Below, piece by piece: positions 12,767 through 19,057 of a stretch of DNA of 19,057 bases. This DNA is from an uncultured Erysipelotrichaceae bacterium. GTDB lineage: Bacteria; Bacillota_I; Bacilli_A; Erysipelotrichales; Erysipelotrichaceae. The notes below the pieces were generated by a model. That model did no database searches. It saw only the letters and a program-made list of their open reading frames with translations, and was not told the origin of the DNA. Positions within the stretch are counted from its first letter, which is position 1. Each line of letters begins with the position of its first letter. The translations under genes were made by a program, and so were the position numbers. The stretch is taken from contig ONOV01000221.1 in assembly GCA_900319505.1 (NCBI GenBank), positions 1 through 19,057 on the forward strand, in the 5' to 3' direction.

Positions 12767-14146
12767 ATGTTTAATGCTGCAAATGCGTGGATACAGTCGT
12801 TCCTGAACTCTGTCGGTGCTGCTGTATTCGTACCGATTATCATGATTATCATGGGTCTCATCGTCAAGATGAAGCCGAAAGAAGCGTTCAGTTCCGGTCT
12901 TCTGTTAGGTGTTGCTTTTGACGGAATGTCAATGCTCATCTCCTACATGTCCGGTATTATTCAGCCTGTTGGTGAAGCTATGCTGAATCGTCTTGGCATT
13001 GACCTGCCGATCATCGATGGCGGCTGGACAACCATGGCGGCAATTGCCTGGTCATGGCCGTATGCCATTCTGATGTTCCCGCTGATGATTCTCATTAACA
13101 TCATTATGCTGACACTGAACAAGACAAAGGTATTCAACGCCGATTTATGGAATGTATGGGGCAAGATCTTCACTGCAATTGGGGTTGAATTCCTGACACA
13201 TAATGTTCTGCTCGCTTTCCTGATTGCTGCGATTCAGATTGTTCTTGAGCTGAATATCGCTGACCAGTATCAGGATACAATCGAAGAGCTTTCCGGTATC
13301 CCTGGTGTTACCTGCACACATAAGATGGTTTTCCTGACAGCTATCTTCTATCCGATTGATAAGCTGCTCCGTAAGATCCCTGCTCTGAACCATCAGGCCG
13401 ATGCTGCTGCCTTAAGAGAAAAGGTTGGTATTTTTGCAGAAAACCATGTGCTCGGTTTCATCGTAGGCTGCCTGTTCGGTATTCTCGGTGGATACAATGT
13501 TGGTCAGCTGCTTGGTTTAGGTGTGCAGTGTGCAATGTGCTTAACACTGTTCCCGGTCATTTCCAAGTATTTCATGGAAGCTCTGTCTCCTATTTCCGAG
13601 GCTGTTTCCAACTATATGAACAAGAGGTTCGAAGGCAGACAGCTGGTTGTTGGTCTTGACTGGCCGTTCCTGGGCGGTTCCAATGAAATCTGGCTTGCTG
13701 TTATCTACAGTATCCCGATTACCGTTCTGTTCTCCTTCATTCTGCCTGGCAATAAGATTCTGCCGTTTGCCGGTATTGTCAATATTGCAATAGCTGTTCC
13801 TGCTTATCTTGTTACCGGCGGAAACCTGATTCGTATGATCATTCTCTGCACTATCGGTGTTCCGGTATTCCTGTTAGTCGGTACTGCATTTGCGCCTGCA
13901 ATTACACAGCTTGCAACATCTACAAAGGCTGTTGATCTGGCTAAGGGCGCAATGATTTCCAACTCTTCTATCGATGGTCCTTGGTTCACATATGCTATCT
14001 CTCAGTTCCTTGACTGCATGAATGGCAACTGGATCCCGCTGATTATGCTGATTATCTGGATCGCAGGCTATGTTTACCAGCGCCATGATATGAAGAAGAT
14101 TGCTATGGCTAAGAGAGCCGGTGCAGTCGAAAAGGAAGATAAATAA
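12767..14146 (+). CDS. gatC: PTS EIIC permease, galactitol (GatC) family
   Basis: A 459-residue polytopic membrane protein with about nine or ten hydrophobic segments, the translocation subunit of the EIIA/EIIB pair. Length, the N-terminal FLNSVGAAVFVPIIMIIMGL and the segment VVGLDWPFLGGSNEIW (about residues 296-311) fit the GatC/SgcC family, which imports polyols and some ketoses or pentitols as phosphates. GGGGAG precedes the start. A charged C-terminal tail (MKKIAMAKRAGAVEKEDK) faces the cytoplasm. The gene has more conserved, uniformly spaced codons than the regulator side. Because no polyol-phosphate dehydrogenase accompanies it, galactitol itself is an unlikely substrate. Confidence 0.92.
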   Translation: MFNAANAWIQSFLNSVGAAVFVPIIMIIMGLIVKMKPKEAFSSGLLLGVAFDGMSMLISYMSGIIQPVGEAMLNRLGIDLPIIDGGWTTMAAIAWSWPYAILMFPLMILINIIMLTLNKTKVFNADLWNVWGKIFTAIGVEFLTHNVLLAFLIAAIQIVLELNIADQYQDTIEELSGIPGVTCTHKMVFLTAIFYPIDKLLRKIPALNHQADAAALREKVGIFAENHVLGFIVGCLFGILGGYNVGQLLGLGVQCAMCLTLFPVISKYFMEALSPISEAVSNYMNKRFEGRQLVVGLDWPFLGGSNEIWLAVIYSIPITVLFSFILPGNKILPFAGIVNIAIAVPAYLVTGGNLIRMIILCTIGVPVFLLVGTAFAPAITQLATSTKAVDLAKGAMISNSSIDGPWFTYAISQFLDCMNGNWIPLIMLIIWIAGYVYQRHDMKKIAMAKRAGAVEKEDK

Positions 14147-14160
14147 TCTGAAAATGAATT

Positions 14161-14191
14161 GCTGAAAGGATCTCATTTGAGATCCTTCGGC
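14161..14191 (+). repeat. Strong intra-operon hairpin between EIIC and aldolase genes
   Basis: AAGGATCTCA (14166-14175) pairs with TGAGATCCTT (14178-14187), extended by GCTG/CGGC around a bulged A. The following bases are TTATTAAAAAAG, not a T-run, so full termination is unlikely. It may protect the upstream PTS mRNA from 3' decay or lower expression of the downstream enzymes. Confidence 0.7.
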
Positions 14192-14217
14192 TTATTAAAA
14201 AAGAAAGGGTAAATAAA

Positions 14218-14889
14218 ATGCTTGAAGAATTAAAACGCAGAGTTATGGAAGTTGCCAAGAAGGCACAGAGAGAGGGCATGTGCAAGCACAAGTCCGGAAA
14301 CTTCTCCGCTCGTGATAAGGAAACGGGCTATGTTGTAATCACACCTACCAGTGTTGACCGCGAAGATCTGCAGGTCAGAGATATGGTTGTCATGGATCTT
14401 GATGCCAATGTTATTGAGAATCCGACGGGACTGCGTCCTACCAGCGAATCTCTGATGCACCTGGCAATTTATAAGACACGTCCGGATGTTATGGCAGTTG
14501 CTCATACACATTCTCAGTATGCAACTACATTCGCTATTCTCAACAAGCCGATTCCGGCTGTTGTTTATGAACTTGCCAACCTGAAGTGCAGCAAGGCGAG
14601 AATCCCGGTTGCTCCTTATGGACGTCCTGGTACACCGGCATTAGCCGAGTCTGTTGTCGAACCGATTCATGAAGCTGATGTATGTCTGATGCAGGGTCAT
14701 GGTGCTCTGGCAGTCGATGAAGGCACAATTGAAGAGGCTTATCTGAAGGTCTGCTATGTTGAAGAACTGGCTGAGCTTTACTACCATGCTCTGACTGCCA
14801 ACAATGGCAAAGAGCCCGAGGTATTCGGCCCTGAAGAACTGCAGAGCTGGGCATATCCGAAGGAAATCAAATTTCCGCATAAGAATTAA
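14218..14889 (+). CDS. Class II aldolase/adducin family protein (fuculose-phosphate-aldolase-like)
   Basis: A 223-residue zinc-dependent aldolase of the FucA/RhaD/AraD family. Zinc ligands are His96 and His98 (AVAHTHSQYAT) and His161 (LMQGHGALA); the catalytic glutamate is Glu77 (PTSESLMH). SGNFSARD (26-33) and ITPTSVD (41-47) are the phosphate-binding loops. FucA-type enzymes split a ketose 1-phosphate into dihydroxyacetone phosphate and an aldehyde; relatives are epimerases or decarboxylases, so the reaction is inferred. AAAGGG precedes the ATG. Its place between a PTS and dihydroxyacetone-type kinases suggests it cleaves the phosphorylated product of the PTS pathway. Confidence 0.9.
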   Translation: MLEELKRRVMEVAKKAQREGMCKHKSGNFSARDKETGYVVITPTSVDREDLQVRDMVVMDLDANVIENPTGLRPTSESLMHLAIYKTRPDVMAVAHTHSQYATTFAILNKPIPAVVYELANLKCSKARIPVAPYGRPGTPALAESVVEPIHEADVCLMQGHGALAVDEGTIEEAYLKVCYVEELAELYYHALTANNGKEPEVFGPEELQSWAYPKEIKFPHKN

Positions 14890-14934
14890 TTCGATTCACT
14901 GATAATACTGCCACGGGCAGGCACAGGAGGCTTT

Positions 14935-15552
14935 ATGAGCAAGAAAAAACAGCGCAATAAGAATACAGCACCGCGTGATTCATTCATCGGTACACCGCAG
15001 GGCGACAGCCATGCGCATAAACAGATTGAAAAGAATCCGAAACTGCAGATTCAGAAAGAGCGCAAGCCTGTGCCTGCCATCTCCCTTTCTTCCCGCGTAT
15101 TTACGATTGCTGAATGCATTCTGGCATCTGTACTCTGGATCTATTCCGCATATATGCTGATGCCGATAGGCTCCATGCTCAGCAATGTACTGCTTGCCCT
15201 GATCTATTTCTTCTGCTGTCTAGTCATGTATCTGACAAGATGTGCATTGGAAAGTAAAAGAAGATACGGTAAGACAAATCACAAGGCCATGTTCTACTAC
15301 AGCCAGGTAACGGCATATGACCGCAGATGGTCTATTTACATCTCACTTGCATTCTTTGTTGTTATTACGCTGGTGCAGTGGCTTATCCCGATCGGTAAAT
15401 ACCGTATGACTACGATTGATATCGCGTCATGCTTCTATCTGGGTTATGTATGGACAACAACATATAAGGGAGAAAGAATTCCATATCAGTATATGGAGAC
15501 AGTATTTCTGTTTGTGACAATGGCAACAAATATTATTCTGCTTGCCTTATAA
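14935..15552 (+). CDS. Membrane protein of unknown function with a basic N-terminal tail
   Basis: A 205-residue protein not recognised as a known family. Residues 1-45 are polar and strongly basic (MSKKKQRNKN start). Hydrophobic segments lie at about 55-75, 80-100, 133-151, a weaker 160-175, and 187-205, giving four or five membrane spans. The conserved-looking stretch ...KTNHKAMFYYSQVTAYDRR (about 113-131) forms a cytoplasmic or external loop. A strong AGGAGG (14925-14930) is present. It ends 16 bases before the dhaK start, so it is made with the sugar operon. Possible roles are an accessory of the transporter, an aldehyde or product exporter, or an unrelated passenger; nothing in the sequence decides. 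Confidence 0.7.
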   Translation: MSKKKQRNKNTAPRDSFIGTPQGDSHAHKQIEKNPKLQIQKERKPVPAISLSSRVFTIAECILASVLWIYSAYMLMPIGSMLSNVLLALIYFFCCLVMYLTRCALESKRRYGKTNHKAMFYYSQVTAYDRRWSIYISLAFFVVITLVQWLIPIGKYRMTTIDIASCFYLGYVWTTTYKGERIPYQYMETVFLFVTMATNIILLAL

Positions 15553-15568
15553 GAAAAAGGGAATAAAC

Positions 15569-16561
15569 ATGAAAAAGATTATCAATAAGCCTGAAACATA
15601 TGTAGATGATATGCTGAAAGGTATCTATGCTGCTCATCCGGACATGGTAAAAGATACAGCCGATGATCTGAGATGTTACTGTATCGCTCATAAAAAGCCG
15701 GGTAAGGTAGCAATCATTACAGGCGGCGGTACAGGTCATCTGCCTCTGTTCCTCGGCTATGTCGGTGAAGGTCTGATTGATGGATGCGGCGTAGGCGGTG
15801 TCTTCCAATCTCCTTCTGCTGAACAGATTTACAACATTGCAAAAGAAGTAGAAGCCGGTGCCGGTGTGCTGTTCCTTTATGGCAACTATACCGGTGATAT
15901 CATGAACTTCGATATGGCAGCTGAAATGCTTGAGATGGATGATATTCCGGTCAAGAGCATTACCGGTGCGGATGATGTTCTTTCCAATGCCAATCCTGAT
16001 ACAAGACGCGGTGTAGCCGGTATTTACTTCATGTATAAAGCAGCCGGTGCCAAGGCAGATCAGGGCGGAACGCTGGAAGAAGTCTATGAAGCTGCACGCA
16101 AGGCCAAGGAAGCGACACGAACAGTGGGATTTGCATTAACCCCCTGCATTATTCCTGAAATCGGGCATCCTAACTTCACTTTAAAGGATGATGAAATGGC
16201 CATGGGCATGGGTATTCATGGCGAGCCTGGTGTCTGGAACGGCCCGATTAGGACGGCAGATGAACTGGCAGAAGAATGCCTGGGTTATATCCTGAAGGAT
16301 ATGCCGGTCAAGGAAGGCGAAGAAGTTGCAGTTCTGATCAACGGTCTAGGCGCAACCTCTATTGAAGAACAGTATATTCTCAGCGGCAGCGTACAGAAGA
16401 ATCTGGAAAACAGAGGTATTAAGGTTGCCCGTGTGATTGTTGGTGAATATGCCACATCCATGGAAATGATGGGCGCTTCCATCTCTTTGTGCAGGCTGGA
16501 TGATGAACTGAAGTCTTATGTGAACTATCCGCATAATACTCCGTTCTTATGTCAGAAGTAA
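15569..16561 (+). CDS. dhaK: DhaK-like dihydroxyacetone kinase subunit (split form)
   Basis: A 330-residue substrate-binding subunit of the DAK1/DhaK family. The start at 15569 follows AAAAAGGG; an in-frame extension to 15542 overlaps the previous gene. The His that forms the covalent hemiaminal with the ketone is His217 in GMGIHGEPG, and the two other active-site residues are present: His57 in GGGTGH and Asp110 in GNYTGD. The loop after His57 reads LPLF where dihydroxyacetone-specific proteins have EPAH, so the substrate may be larger or different. Its partner DhaL-like subunit starts 12 bases after the stop. No PTS protein DhaM is seen, so the phosphate donor of the pair is open. Confidence 0.9.
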   Translation: MKKIINKPETYVDDMLKGIYAAHPDMVKDTADDLRCYCIAHKKPGKVAIITGGGTGHLPLFLGYVGEGLIDGCGVGGVFQSPSAEQIYNIAKEVEAGAGVLFLYGNYTGDIMNFDMAAEMLEMDDIPVKSITGADDVLSNANPDTRRGVAGIYFMYKAAGAKADQGGTLEEVYEAARKAKEATRTVGFALTPCIIPEIGHPNFTLKDDEMAMGMGIHGEPGVWNGPIRTADELAEECLGYILKDMPVKEGEEVAVLINGLGATSIEEQYILSGSVQKNLENRGIKVARVIVGEYATSMEMMGASISLCRLDDELKSYVNYPHNTPFLCQK

Positions 16562-16572
16562 GAGGTATGACA

Positions 16573-17211
16573 ATGGATGTAATGAAGTGCAGTGATGTCA
16601 TTGACATGTTTGCATGTGTCAGCGAAGAGTTTGCCGAACAGAAAGACACACTCTGTGAGATGGATGCAAAGATGGGTGACGGTGATTTAGGTCTTACCAT
16701 GAACAAAGGCTATGGTGCACTGCCGCAGCTTTTGAAAGATAACAGTGCGGAAGGCGACATCGGCAAGATGCTCATGAAAGGCGGCATGAAGATGTCTTCT
16801 GTTGTCCCCAGTACCATGGGAACACTGATGTCTTCCGGTATTATGGAAGGCGGCAAAGCTCTTAAGGGCAAGACAGAACTGACACCTGCTGATCTCAGTG
16901 CATTCCTGACCGGATTTGCGGCCGGTATTGTCAAACGCGGAAAATGCCAGCCAGGCGATCGTACAATTCTGGATGCGCTCAAACCGGCATCTGAAGCTGC
17001 GGCAGCTGCAGCAGAGCAGAGCGGTGCTTTTACAGATGTGATTGATGCGGCTCTGAAAGGTGCGGCAGACGGTGTGGAAGCAACCAAGGATATGACGCCG
17101 AAGTATGGCAAAGCAGCTGTGTTTGCTGCCAAGGCTAAGGGCGTGGCTGACCAGGGTGCAACGGCCGGCTATGATCTGATTGAAGGCATGCACAGATACT
17201 TTCATAAGTAA
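16573..17211 (+). CDS. dhaL: DhaL-like dihydroxyacetone kinase subunit, divergent
   Basis: A 212-residue nucleotide-binding subunit of the DAK2/DhaL family. The start at 16573 lies seven bases after AAGAGG; upstream in-frame ATGs at 16549 and 16567 are too close to it or inside the dhaK gene. The three metal-binding aspartates are Asp31, Asp36 and Asp38 (MDAKMGDGDLG). The His of the usual DGDHG is Leu39, and the nucleotide-loop GGASG is replaced by VVPSTMG (77-83). PGDRTILDAL is kept near the middle. These changes could mean a different nucleotide or no bound ADP. The C-terminus ends YDLIEGMHRYFHK. It acts with the adjacent DhaK-like subunit. Confidence 0.85.
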   Translation: MDVMKCSDVIDMFACVSEEFAEQKDTLCEMDAKMGDGDLGLTMNKGYGALPQLLKDNSAEGDIGKMLMKGGMKMSSVVPSTMGTLMSSGIMEGGKALKGKTELTPADLSAFLTGFAAGIVKRGKCQPGDRTILDALKPASEAAAAAAEQSGAFTDVIDAALKGAADGVEATKDMTPKYGKAAVFAAKAKGVADQGATAGYDLIEGMHRYFHK

Positions 17212-17276
17212 AAAGGAAATAAGGCGGATGCATCATGATGTATTCGCTTTTTTCAGAAAAACAGGAGGATAAAAAC

Positions 17277-18968
17277 ATGTTATATAACGATCCCAAGGCA
17301 TTCAGAGATGAAATGATCAAAGGATATGTAAAAGCATATTCGCAGTATGTAACTGAGGTTCCGGGCGGTGTTGTCAGAAGTACAAAGCTGCCGGAAGGTA
17401 AGATTGTTGTCATGAATGGCGGCGGTTCAGGACATTTTCCGGCATTCTGCGGTATTGTAGGCGATGGCTTCATGGATGCCACAGTGGTTGGCAATATCTT
17501 CACATCCCCGTCAACTGATGATGTGTATCATGTTGCCAAGGCAATCGATAATGGAACAGGCATCTACATCATCGGCGGCAATTATGCGGGTGACAAAATG
17601 AATTTCAATCTGGCCCGTGATCGTCTGAAAGCAGAGGGCATTGACTGCCGTTCATTCTATATCACCGATGATATTGCAAGTGCAAAGCCGGAGGAAAAGG
17701 AAAAGCGCAGAGGCAATGTCGGTACTTTTACGGTATTTAAAACGGCAGGTGCAGCTGCGGCTGAAGGCGTGAGTTTTGATGAGCTGGAAAGAATCACTGC
17801 TAAAGCCAATGCGCGTACCAGAACGATGAGTGTCGGTCTGAAGGGGTGCACCCTGCCGGGTGAAAAAGAACCTCTCTTCCATGTGCCGCAGGGTAAGATG
17901 GAAGTTGGCCAGGGCATTCATGGAGAGCCTGGCGTGTATGAGGCGGATGTTGTTTCTGCTTCAGAAATTGCCAAACTGCTCTGTGACAGGGTGCTGGCAG
18001 AGGCACCGGCAGATGATTCTAAGCGTATTGCTGTCATCCTGGATGGCTTGGGCTCTACCAAATATGAAGAGCTGTTTGTGGTGTGGAATACGGTAGAACA
18101 GATTCTGACAGACCGCGGTTATACATTAGTTGAGCCGCAGGTTGGTGAATTTGTTACCAGTCTGGATATGGAAGGCATTGCGCTGTCCATTGAATATCTG
18201 GATGATGAACTGGAAAAGTACTGGAAGGCACCAGCTGATACACCGGCATTCCGCAAAGGGAACAGTACAATTGCTGGACATGAAAGACGTACATATACCG
18301 AACAGGCTGATGTGACGAAAAAGTATGAAGGCGCTACAGATGCTTCCCGCAAAGCAGGTGCCTACATTAAAGACGCATTGGGCAGAATGAAGGCAATGCT
18401 GGCCGAGAAAGAAGAAGAGCTGGCAAAAATTGATTCTGTAGCTGGTGATGGCGATCACGGCCGCGGTATGGTTAAAGGTTCGACCTTTGCATATGAGGCA
18501 GCGGAAGCCGCTTATGATAACGGCGCCGGTGCAGAGGATGTGCTGAAGGAAGCTGGACGTGCGTGGGCTGCCAAAGCCGGCGGCACTTCCGGTGTTCTGT
18601 GGGGTGAAGCGCTGGCAAAAGCTGGTGAAACCCTGAATGGTGTTTATACTGCAGACAGAGCTGCTGATGCTGTACAGGCTGCGGCTGATCGTATGACAGA
18701 GCTTGGCGGTGCCCATGTTGGTGATAAGACCATGCTCGATACGCTTGTTCCTTTTGCAGCAGCACTGCGCAGAGAAGCTGACAAAGGACTCTCGCTGAAA
18801 GAAGCATGGCGCAATGCAGCTGCTGATGCTGAAAAAGCAGCGGATGAGACGAAGAATCTTCTGCCTAAGGTAGGCAGAGCCCGTCCGCAGGCCGAAAGAA
18901 GTCTGGGAACACCGGATGCCGGTGCTGTTTCCATGGCTATGTGCATTCGTACTGTACTGCCAGAATAA
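17277..18968 (+). CDS. Fused DhaK-DhaL kinase (dihydroxyacetone/tetrulose kinase type)
   Basis: A 563-residue single-chain kinase. The start at 17277 follows AGGAGG; an in-frame extension to 17235 has no ribosome site. The DhaK domain (1-330) has His53 (GGGSGHFPAF), Asp106 (GNYAGD) and the ketone-binding His215 (GQGIHGEPG). The DhaL domain (about 355-563) has canonical Asp386, Asp391, Asp393 and His394 (AGDGDHG), the GGTSG nucleotide loop (435-439), GDKTMLDTL and GRARPQAERS. It should use ATP. The GSGHFPAF loop resembles erythrulose kinases (LerK/DerK) more than dihydroxyacetone kinases; this is a memory-based comparison. It is the last complete gene of the visible operon. Confidence 0.9.
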   Translation: MLYNDPKAFRDEMIKGYVKAYSQYVTEVPGGVVRSTKLPEGKIVVMNGGGSGHFPAFCGIVGDGFMDATVVGNIFTSPSTDDVYHVAKAIDNGTGIYIIGGNYAGDKMNFNLARDRLKAEGIDCRSFYITDDIASAKPEEKEKRRGNVGTFTVFKTAGAAAAEGVSFDELERITAKANARTRTMSVGLKGCTLPGEKEPLFHVPQGKMEVGQGIHGEPGVYEADVVSASEIAKLLCDRVLAEAPADDSKRIAVILDGLGSTKYEELFVVWNTVEQILTDRGYTLVEPQVGEFVTSLDMEGIALSIEYLDDELEKYWKAPADTPAFRKGNSTIAGHERRTYTEQADVTKKYEGATDASRKAGAYIKDALGRMKAMLAEKEEELAKIDSVAGDGDHGRGMVKGSTFAYEAAEAAYDNGAGAEDVLKEAGRAWAAKAGGTSGVLWGEALAKAGETLNGVYTADRAADAVQAAADRMTELGGAHVGDKTMLDTLVPFAAALRREADKGLSLKEAWRNAAADAEKAADETKNLLPKVGRARPQAERSLGTPDAGAVSMAMCIRTVLPE

Positions 18969-18984
18969 AAAACAGAGGAGTGCT

Positions 18985-19057
18985 GTGCTCAATGGCATTA
19001 AGTTAAACCCTGTAGTTGGAGCTTGATGCCGTCGGATGAATCGGCTGATGAACCGCA
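18985..19057 (+). other. Downstream of the kinase: possible short ORF and start of another gene
   Basis: GAGGAG (18975-18980) is a clear ribosome site after the kinase gene. A GTG at 18985 opens only 13 codons (VLNGIKLNPVVGA), ending in TGA at 19024-19026. That stop overlaps ATG at 19026, whose frame (MPSDESADEP) stays open to the window end. This could be a tiny coupled leader and the next operon gene, or an unrelated spacer. Too little is seen to name it. Confidence 0.25.

Noticed and set aside
18126..18998. Long minus-strand open frame (about 290 codons) opposite the fused kinase
   Set aside because: It lies antisense to a gene with clear family motifs, has no ribosome site, and its translation is serine/cysteine-rich without recognisable domains; a codon-bias shadow.

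Overview
The window reads as chromosomal DNA of a moderate-GC, low-oxygen gut-type Firmicute. The family mix (barnase/barstar, HrcA/CIRCE-type heat-shock control, DUF5058-like membrane protein, RpiR regulators, galactitol-family PTS) and strong AGGAGG ribosome sites fit Erysipelotrichia-like bacteria. That placement is an inference from gene content, not a marker-based assignment. No insertion sequence, phage gene, rRNA or CRISPR array was seen.

Layout. Bases 1-695 hold the 3' part of a barnase-like ribonuclease gene and its barstar inhibitor. Bases 874-2396 hold a heat-shock unit: two CIRCE-like operators, each overlapping a promoter, then three tandem Hsp20 genes and a terminator. Bases 2397-4242 hold a structured non-coding stretch and a radical SAM/SPASM-like protein with its own terminator. 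Bases 4292-8533 form a tight operon: two unknown multi-pass membrane proteins that look like a transporter pair, an M20 metallopeptidase and two tandem HAD phosphatases. A bidirectional terminator separates it from a convergent aldo/keto-reductase gene that has lost key catalytic residues. Bases 9391-10030 contain an 18-bp palindrome, a 50-codon gene whose ribosome site lies in one arm of a long inverted repeat, and tRNA-Lys(CTT) with promoter and terminator on the minus strand.

Bases 10160-18968 are a carbohydrate-utilisation locus. A histidine phosphatase and an RpiR-type regulator run on the minus strand. Divergently, one long operon encodes GatA-, GatB- and GatC-like PTS subunits, a class II (fuculose-phosphate-type) aldolase, an unknown membrane protein, a split DhaK/DhaL pair and a fused DhaK-DhaL kinase. 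The promoter carries a cre-like site and is flanked by TTTTC/GAAAA inverted repeats that could be RpiR operators. The PTS would import and phosphorylate a sugar or polyol, the aldolase would cleave a sugar phosphate to dihydroxyacetone phosphate plus an aldehyde, and the kinases would phosphorylate a short ketose such as dihydroxyacetone or a tetrulose. No dehydrogenase is visible, so the substrate cannot be named. This locus, the altered aldo/keto reductase, the hairpin-controlled 50-aa gene and the membrane-pair/M20/HAD operon are the parts most worth following up.
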